This document shows, piece by piece, positions 5,897 to 10,890 of a DNA stretch of 10,890 bases. Location: the NCBI GenBank assembly GCA_021160625.1, contig JAGHCE010000160.1:1-10890 (forward strand). The letters run 5' to 3'. Below the pieces are notes generated by a model that did no database searches, was not told where the DNA came from, and was given only the letters and a program-made list of their open reading frames with translations. Position numbers and translations under genes: made by a program. Source of the stretch: Planctomycetota bacterium (lineage in GTDB: Bacteria; Planctomycetota; DG-23; SLPQ01). Within the stretch, counting starts at the first letter, position 1. Every line of letters begins with the position of its first letter.

Positions 5897-7102
5897 TCAC
5901 CGGCCGGGGGACTGCTCCCGCCCGGGTACCACCGCCAGGTACGCGCGTATGACCTCCTTGACGCCGGGGGCTTCCTGGTTCGGCCAAAGACCGACTATTT
6001 TCCTCTCTCTTTCGGCGCTTTCGACTGAATCGCTGGCATGTGCGCCGTTTTTCATAAGGTCGAACCCGAAGCCGCTTCGAACCGTGCCCACGGCGGCCTT
6101 TGCCGGATCGGTGGAGCCCAACCGCTCGCGGATGCTGCTGATCGCGTCCACGCCCCTGTAGAGAAGTGCCAGCGCTTTGACGGTCCCCGGCATCTCGCGT
6201 TCAGCGGGGCTCTGGATCGTTTCCTCCGAACGCCCGCTCATATATTCGACTATCTTGTTGAACTCACAGCGCGCGTTGTCGTGCTTGAGGACCTCCGCCA
6301 TCTGCGCATACTCGTCGTCGCAGATGTCGAACGAAAGTGCCCCGTCAAGGTGCTCCTTGAGCTGGCGGGCGACGTTGCCCTTGAGGCGCTCGACGAACAT
6401 CTCCTTGAGCGGCCCGTAGAATTCCTCGGCCTGCGCCACCGACAGCCGCAGGACTTTCGTGGCGACAATGTAAAGCCCGGTCTTGGAAAAGACGTCGATG
6501 ATGTTGCCGGGCCTTGAACTGGGAGCGATGAAGCTGTCGGGCTTGATGATGACAAGGGTGGTTTCGGGCTTCTCGCCCGACTCGAACGTGACGGCGTCTT
6601 CGATTATGCCTCCGTCGGACTCGGCGAAGTCCGCCAGTATCTCAAGCTGGCTCTGCGCGCTGCGGACATCCCAGCTCGTGATGACCGCCGGCTCAAAAAA
6701 CTCCACCGAGCCGTCGGTCCCGGTCAGGTAGTCGCCGTAGGTGCCGCGCACGGTGTCGCCCTGGACCTCTTTCGTGAAGGACCCGGCTACATCGCGCACC
6801 TTTTCTATGGCGTTCTCACCGGCGAAAAGCAGAAGCATGGTGCGGTTGGAAATCCCGAGGCGGTTGTCGCGGCGGAAATAGTCGTTGAGGTAACCGACGA
6901 TAAGGTCCTCCAACGGCTTTTCGAGCTGCTGCTGCCGGATGGTCTCGATGTAGGCGTCGATGAAGCCGTCGCTCGGGCGGTACATCCTGGCCCCGACGAA
7001 TTCCAGGCTCGTCAGGAAAAGAAACCTCCCGATAATGCCGCCGGTGCGGCTCTTGAGCAGGCTGTACGGCGTTATGAGTACGTAGGCAAGTTCCTCAGAC
7101 AT
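5897..7102 (-). CDS. Tandem nucleoside-diphosphate-kinase-like protein (first domain degenerate)
   Basis: This 401-residue protein has two NDK-like halves; NDK transfers the gamma-phosphate from ATP to other NDPs through a phospho-histidine. The second half keeps TLVIIKPD (182-189, K187), GTVRSGFG and NGAHASDSVESAERE with catalytic H355. The first half has the same order of elements: LAYVLITPYSLL (5-16), AGENAIEKVRDVAG (94-107), VRGTYGDY (118-125) and PAVITSWDVRSAQ (138-150). There the KPD lysine is T11 and the catalytic histidine position is about I141. Lysine-to-histidine spacing is 168 residues in domain 2, against roughly 106 in ordinary NDK, so a large insertion is present. ATG 7102 is chosen because GGAGGG lies 7 nt upstream; upstream in-frame codons lack a site. 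No signal peptide. Activity is plausible for domain 2 only; a regulatory or scaffold role is also possible. Confidence 0.82.
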   Translation of the reverse strand: MSEELAYVLITPYSLLKSRTGGIIGRFLFLTSLEFVGARMYRPSDGFIDAYIETIRQQQLEKPLEDLIVGYLNDYFRRDNRLGISNRTMLLLFAGENAIEKVRDVAGSFTKEVQGDTVRGTYGDYLTGTDGSVEFFEPAVITSWDVRSAQSQLEILADFAESDGGIIEDAVTFESGEKPETTLVIIKPDSFIAPSSRPGNIIDVFSKTGLYIVATKVLRLSVAQAEEFYGPLKEMFVERLKGNVARQLKEHLDGALSFDICDDEYAQMAEVLKHDNARCEFNKIVEYMSGRSEETIQSPAEREMPGTVKALALLYRGVDAISSIRERLGSTDPAKAAVGTVRSGFGFDLMKNGAHASDSVESAERERKIVGLWPNQEAPGVKEVIRAYLAVVPGREQSPGR

Positions 7103-7142
7103 ACAAGTTCCCTCCGCCCCGGTTGACCACTGGCACGTGACT

Positions 7143-7171
7143 ATTTCACTGTTTCGACCCGTCTCAGTCAA
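7143..7171 (-). promoter_or_regulatory. Weak candidate promoter of the NDK-like gene
   Basis: On the minus strand TTGACT (7166-7171) and TGAAAT (7143-7148) are 17 nt apart, matching the consensus at 5 and 4 of 6 positions. The start would be near 7136, about 34 nt before ATG 7102. The 192-bp gap to 7295 holds this promoter and the opposing one, and nothing else that I can recognise. Confidence 0.4.
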
Positions 7172-7205
7172 GAGGTAACGTCCGCCGAGGGCGTTTCGGC
7201 TCTCC

Positions 7206-7233
7206 TTGACAGCATATTCCGGCACCATATACT
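7206..7233 (+). promoter_or_regulatory. Strong sigma70-like promoter of the gltA-like operon
   Basis: TTGACA (7206-7211, perfect) and TATACT (7228-7233, 5 of 6) are separated by 16 nt. Transcription would start near 7240, about 55 nt before ATG 7295. The -10 hexamer and spacing are the same as in the kinase promoter at 3495-3522. Confidence 0.65.
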
Positions 7234-7294
7234 AACTCGACATACTGACTTGACTGACGCGAATTCTCTCCATTGGAAGCCAGGACACCGCATT

Positions 7295-8767
7295 ATGCCG
7301 ACCGAAAAGAAAGTCACCAGACAGCCGATGCCTGAAAGGCCCGTCGAGGAGCGAATCAGGGATTTCGACGAGGTCCCCGAGGGCTACACGCCCGAGATGG
7401 CACGCATCGAGGCATCGAGATGCCTTCAATGCCGCAAACCGCCCTGCGTGGAGGGCTGCCCCGTGCGTATAGACATCCCCGCCTTTGTGCGACTGGTAGC
7501 TGAGGGGCGCTTCCTGGAAGCCGGCGCCAAGCTCAAGGAGGAAACGGCCCTGCCTGCGGTCTGCGGCCGTGTATGCCCGCAGGAGACGCAGTGCGAAGAG
7601 GTCTGTGTGTTGGCACGCAAGGGGCAGGCGGTTGCAATAGGCGCCCTGGAACGCTTCGCCGCCGACTGCCTGAGGGACCACGGTGACGCGGGATTTGGGG
7701 GTATCCCCGCCGCTTCGGGTTCGAGCGTTGCAATAGTCGGCGCCGGGCCTGCGGGCCTCACCGCGGCGGGCGAGCTTGCCAAGATGGGCCACAAGGTGGT
7801 TGTCTTCGAGGCCCTGCACGCAGCCGGCGGAGTGCTTATGTACGGGATCCCCGAGTTCAGGCTGCCCAAGCGGATTGTCCAGGCCGAGGTCGAGGACCTT
7901 AAATCCATCGGCGTCGGGCTGCACACCGATATACCCGTCGGCAGGGCCTTGACGGTGGAAGAGCTTCTCGAAGAATTCGATGCGGTCTTTATCGGGGCGG
8001 GGGCGGGCCTCCCGCGTTTTCTCGGCCTGCCGGGAGAAAACCTGGTAGGGGTGCTTTCGGCCAATGAGTACCTCACGCGCGTGAACCTGATGCGTGCCTG
8101 GGACCCCGAAAGCCCCACACCCGTACTCGTCGGCAAACACACGGTGGTCCTCGGCGGCGGCAACGTGGCTCTCGACTGCGCGCGCTCGGCGCTGCGGGTG
8201 GGAGGCGGCAAGGTAACGCTTCTTTACCGGCGCACGCGTGCCGAGATGCCCGCGCGGGCCCAGGAAGTCCACCACGCCGGCCAGGAGGGGATCAACTTCG
8301 GATTCCTGACTTCGCCGGTGGAGTTCCTGGGAAACGACAAGGCGCGCCTCACGGGAATAAAATGCCTGCGAATGGAACTGGGAGAGCCCGATGAGAGCGG
8401 GCGCCGGCGGCCGGTGCCGATCCCCGGCAGCGAACACGTCGTAGCAACCGACCTCGCAATAGTCGCCATCGGCAACAGCCCCAATCCCATCATTGCCACC
8501 ACCACGCCGGGCCTTACGGCCGCACGTCACGGCGGCGTTGAGACGGACCCCGAAACCGGCGCCACGTCGCTGGAAGGGGTGTTCGCCGGAGGTGACATAG
8601 CCACGGGGGCGGCCACGGTAATCGAAGCGATGGGCGCGGCAAAGCGTGCCGCCGCCGCTATTGACCAGTACTTGCAGGAAGCCGGCTGCGCCGATGCGGC
8701 CGATAGATCTGTCGGCCGGGGACTCGATGCGGAAGGCCGAAAGGGAAAGGGAGGGGAAAAGCGATGA
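7295..8767 (+). CDS. gltA: Glutamate synthase small-subunit-like NADPH oxidoreductase (GltA/NfnB/SudA type)
   Basis: This 490-residue flavo-iron-sulfur protein belongs to the GltD/GltA/NfnB family, which passes electrons between NAD(P)H, FAD and 4Fe-4S clusters for glutamate synthesis or ferredoxin-linked reactions. Cys ligands for two clusters are visible: C43, C46, C51, C55 and C90, C94, C100, C104. FAD binding is at GAGPAG (149-154), NAD(P)H binding at GGGNVALD (287-294), and the family C-terminal FAD motif is FAGGDIATGAATVIEAMGAAK. ATG 7295 gives the usual family N-terminus (RQPMPE, then GYTPEMARIEASRCLQC); AGGA lies 9 nt upstream. A more upstream TTG at 7250 is unlikely. Neither the GltB large subunit nor the NfnA/SudB partner that normally lies beside NfnB is present in the window, so the exact reaction is open. 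The gene heads an operon and overlaps the M48 gene by ATGA. Confidence 0.88.
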   Translation: MPTEKKVTRQPMPERPVEERIRDFDEVPEGYTPEMARIEASRCLQCRKPPCVEGCPVRIDIPAFVRLVAEGRFLEAGAKLKEETALPAVCGRVCPQETQCEEVCVLARKGQAVAIGALERFAADCLRDHGDAGFGGIPAASGSSVAIVGAGPAGLTAAGELAKMGHKVVVFEALHAAGGVLMYGIPEFRLPKRIVQAEVEDLKSIGVGLHTDIPVGRALTVEELLEEFDAVFIGAGAGLPRFLGLPGENLVGVLSANEYLTRVNLMRAWDPESPTPVLVGKHTVVLGGGNVALDCARSALRVGGGKVTLLYRRTRAEMPARAQEVHHAGQEGINFGFLTSPVEFLGNDKARLTGIKCLRMELGEPDESGRRRPVPIPGSEHVVATDLAIVAIGNSPNPIIATTTPGLTAARHGGVETDPETGATSLEGVFAGGDIATGAATVIEAMGAAKRAAAAIDQYLQEAGCADAADRSVGRGLDAEGRKGKGGEKR

Positions 8768-9516
8768 CCAGGGCAATGTTGGCGGGGGTGGTGCTCCTCA
8801 CGGCGTTTGCGGCCGGGTGCGCCACAAATCCCGCAACGGGCCGCAGCCAACTTAACGTCATCACGACGCCGCAGGAAATCGCGATGGGCAGGAACATCGA
8901 CGCCCAGGTGCGCCGCCAGTACGCGGTCGTGACCGGCAATCAGCAGGCCGACCGCATCGAAAGAATCGGGGCCAAAATCGCCGAGGCAAGCGACCGGCCG
9001 GGCATCCAGCACCATTTCGCGCTTCTTGAAAGCGACGACGTCAATGCCTTCGCCGCGCCGGGCGGCTTCATCTATGTTACCACGGCGCTTGTCGGCATAG
9101 TCGAGAATGACGCGGAACTCGCCGGGGTCATCGGGCACGAGGTCGGCCACGTCTCGGCCTTTCACAGCGTCAGACAGATGCAGCAGCATCTCGGCTACAG
9201 CATCCTCCGGGACCTGGTGTTCGACAAGGACGATGGGAAGGCGGCCGGTGCTGCGGACATCGCCTTCAACGCAATCATAATGACGGGCTTTAGCCGGCGG
9301 GACGAGTACCAGGCGGATGAACTCGGGGTAAAATACGCCGCCGGAGCCGGCTATGACCCCTACGGGCTGGCGAACTTCTTCGTCAAGCTCCAGCAGCGCG
9401 AGCAGGAAGGCATCTTCGACAAGGCTTTCGAAATCGTTATGAGCCACCCGATCACGTCACAGCGCCGCCGCAGGGTCGAGGGCTATGCGGCCAAGTACGC
9501 CGCCGGGAAGCGATGA
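8764..9516 (+). CDS. M48-family metalloprotease lipoprotein (LoiP/BepA-like)
   Basis: This 250-residue zinc metalloprotease is predicted to act at the envelope. The N-terminus is a lipoprotein signal (residues 2-18) with lipobox AAGC and lipidated C19, followed by the CATNPATGRSQL start that is typical of M48 lipoproteins. The catalytic HEVGH motif is at 125-129 and the third zinc ligand is E181 in DEYQADELG. A conserved SHP motif occurs near the C-terminus (MSHPITSQRR). No TPR domain follows, so the short LoiP/YggG-like form is closer than full BepA. The family degrades misfolded or misassembled envelope proteins. The start overlaps the gltA-like stop (ATGA), and GGAGGGG lies 7 nt upstream, so translation is probably coupled. 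Its stop in turn overlaps the next start. Confidence 0.92.
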   Translation: MTRAMLAGVVLLTAFAAGCATNPATGRSQLNVITTPQEIAMGRNIDAQVRRQYAVVTGNQQADRIERIGAKIAEASDRPGIQHHFALLESDDVNAFAAPGGFIYVTTALVGIVENDAELAGVIGHEVGHVSAFHSVRQMQQHLGYSILRDLVFDKDDGKAAGAADIAFNAIIMTGFSRRDEYQADELGVKYAAGAGYDPYGLANFFVKLQQREQEGIFDKAFEIVMSHPITSQRRRRVEGYAAKYAAGKR

Positions 9517-10859
9517 TGGAGCCGCTCAAGGCCCAACTGCTGCAAATTCTCTCACCTTACGGACAGAAACACGTCCTGCGGTTCTGGGAAAGCCTGACCT
9601 TAGGGGAAAAACAGGCGCTCGCGAACCAGGTGCAGGCCGTCGATTTCGACTTGCTGGCGCGCCTTGCGGGCGAAACCGGTAAGCCCCCTCTTGCACAAGG
9701 CGACATCGAGCCGGCGCCGTTTGTCGAACTGCCCACCGACGACGCATCCGCCGGGAGGTGGAGCCGCGCACGCGAGACCGGCGAAGCGGCGCTTCGCGCC
9801 GGCAGGGTGGCCGCATTCGTCGTGGCCGGGGGGCAGGGGACGAGGCTCGGCTTCGACGGGCCTAAGGGAGCCTTCCCCGTGGGGCCGATTACCGAGAGGT
9901 CGCTCTTCCAGGTTCATTGCGAAAAGGTCCTCGCGGCATCCAGGCATTATGGAAGCACGATACCGCTTGCCGTAATGACAAGCTCGGCCAACGACGCCGC
10001 GACGCGCGCGTTTTTCGAGCAGCACGAGTTTTTCGGCCTCCCCCCCGATTCGGTAAGGATATTCACCCAGGAGGAGATGCCCGCCGTCGACGCGTCCGGC
10101 AAGCTCATCCTGGAGAGCCCCCGGCACATCTTTATGAGCCCCAACGGCCACGGCGGGTCGCTCAAGGCCCTGTGGGACAGCGGATGCATAGAGTGGCTTG
10201 AGGACCTCGGCATCGATACGATCTCGTATTTCCAGGTGGACAACCCGCTCGTAAAGGTAATCGACCCGGCGTTTGTGGGCTTCCACATCGAGGGAGCCGC
10301 CGATATCTCGCTCAAGGTCCTGCGGCGGACGATTCCGGAAGAGAAACTCGGGATATGGGTGCACGTCGCCGGAGAGGGGCGCGTCGTCGAATACATAGAT
10401 ATGCCGGTGGAAAAGATGCGCGCGCGCAACGAAGACGGCTCGCTGCGGTTCTCCGGCGGCAGCATCGCGATACACTGTTTCTCGGTAGCCTTCATCCGCG
10501 CCTTGAACCGCGAGGGCTTCGCGCTGCCCTTTCATTATGCCGCCAAGAAGATCTCCTTTGTCGACGAAAGCGGAAAAACCATCAGGCCCGCCGAGCCCAA
10601 CGGCACCAAGTTCGAGACGTTCGTCTTTGATGCGCTTGCTTTCGCAAAGAGGATCGTGGCCGTTGAGACGCTGCGCGAGGAGGAATTCAGCCCCGTGAAG
10701 AACGCCGCCGGCAACGACTCGCCGGAAACGGCCCGGCGGGATATGTCGCGGGCCTATGCGCATCTGCTCGATGCGGTCGGGATCAGCGTGGGGCTCGACA
10801 CTGACGGATACCCGCTCCATCCGATAAAAATAGCGCGGTCAGAGAGCCGGACACCCTAA
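9513..10859 (+). CDS. UDP-N-acetylhexosamine pyrophosphorylase (eukaryote-like UAP/UDPGP family)
   Basis: This 448-residue nucleotidyltransferase is predicted to make UDP-GlcNAc (or UDP-GalNAc) from UTP and the sugar 1-phosphate. The UTP-binding loop AGGQGTRLG (105-113) is followed by P117-K118 in the GPKGAFPVG segment. The sugar-nucleotide site SPNGHGGSLKAL starts at 209, and FQVDNPLV contains the probable metal-binding D243. The C-terminal FSPVKNAAGNDSPETAR (about 392-408, K396) is the segment that separates UAP/AGX enzymes from UDP-glucose pyrophosphorylases. It lacks the left-handed beta-helix acetyltransferase domain of bacterial GlmU, so it could only do the uridylyl step. It starts inside the ATGATG that overlaps the M48 stop by 4 bp. 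The sugar substrate cannot be fixed from sequence alone. The 31 bases after the stop show an A run but no clear terminator. Confidence 0.88.
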   Translation: MMEPLKAQLLQILSPYGQKHVLRFWESLTLGEKQALANQVQAVDFDLLARLAGETGKPPLAQGDIEPAPFVELPTDDASAGRWSRARETGEAALRAGRVAAFVVAGGQGTRLGFDGPKGAFPVGPITERSLFQVHCEKVLAASRHYGSTIPLAVMTSSANDAATRAFFEQHEFFGLPPDSVRIFTQEEMPAVDASGKLILESPRHIFMSPNGHGGSLKALWDSGCIEWLEDLGIDTISYFQVDNPLVKVIDPAFVGFHIEGAADISLKVLRRTIPEEKLGIWVHVAGEGRVVEYIDMPVEKMRARNEDGSLRFSGGSIAIHCFSVAFIRALNREGFALPFHYAAKKISFVDESGKTIRPAEPNGTKFETFVFDALAFAKRIVAVETLREEEFSPVKNAAGNDSPETARRDMSRAYAHLLDAVGISVGLDTDGYPLHPIKIARSESRTP

Positions 10860-10890
10860 AAAAAAAGCCCGGCGTAAACAACCCCCCCAA

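Noticed and set aside
4818..6161. A 447-codon plus-strand open frame across the hydrolase and the end of the NDK-like gene
   Set aside because: It is antisense to two genes with clear catalytic motifs, has Arg-rich low-complexity content and no ribosome binding site.
7232..8776. A 514-codon open frame on the minus strand opposite the gltA-like gene
   Set aside because: It is the antisense shadow of a gene with full iron-sulfur, FAD and NADPH motifs. Its own translation is rich in Arg, His and Gly and shows no recognisable domain.
9600..10820. A 406-codon minus-strand open frame opposite the UAP gene
   Set aside because: It is a shadow frame caused by GC-rich codon use; no motifs, and the plus strand encodes a complete UAP.

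Overview
The window comes from a GC-rich bacterial chromosome. The gene content fits an uncultured planctomycete or PVC-like lineage: a Hanks-type Ser/Thr kinase with an extracytoplasmic helical-repeat tail, a large intracellular beta-propeller protein, an eukaryote-like UDP-HexNAc pyrophosphorylase and a double-domain NDK-like protein. This assignment is an inference with low-to-moderate confidence, because no rRNA or other marker gene is present.

Layout. (1) 1-1705, minus strand: the first 568 codons of a double beta-propeller protein that runs off the left edge, with a promoter just upstream. (2) 1740-2058: a gene-free stretch packed with GC-rich palindromes. (3) 2059-3287: a complete IS3-family insertion sequence with orfA, orfB, an A_AAA_AAG frameshift site and imperfect terminal inverted repeats. 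It appears to sit in the apex of a pre-existing hairpin. (4) 3288-3549: a 69-nt pure pyrimidine tract, a 9-nt triple repeat and a sigma70-like promoter. (5) 3550-5079, plus: a membrane-anchored Ser/Thr protein kinase. (6) 5040-5696, minus: a glyoxalase-II-like metallo-beta-lactamase hydrolase whose 3' end overlaps the kinase gene by 40 bp; its leader can form competing hairpins. (7) 5897-7102, minus: a 401-aa protein with two NDK-like domains, only the second of which keeps the catalytic histidine. (8) 7295-10859, plus: a three-gene operon with ATGA overlaps encoding a GltA/NfnB-type iron-sulfur flavoprotein, an M48 metalloprotease lipoprotein and a UDP-N-acetylhexosamine pyrophosphorylase. 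Its promoter is close to the sigma70 consensus.

How the genes may fit together. The operon joins nitrogen/redox metabolism (GltA-like), envelope proteolysis (M48) and amino-sugar nucleotide supply (UAP). The divergent NDK-like gene and the pyrophosphorylase both concern nucleotide triphosphates. These links are inferences from gene order. I see no tRNA, rRNA, CRISPR array or defence cluster. The features most worth following up are the exactly 40-residue propeller repeat, the palindrome cluster with an IS in a hairpin apex, the half-dead tandem NDK protein, and the possible RNA switch ahead of the hydrolase gene.
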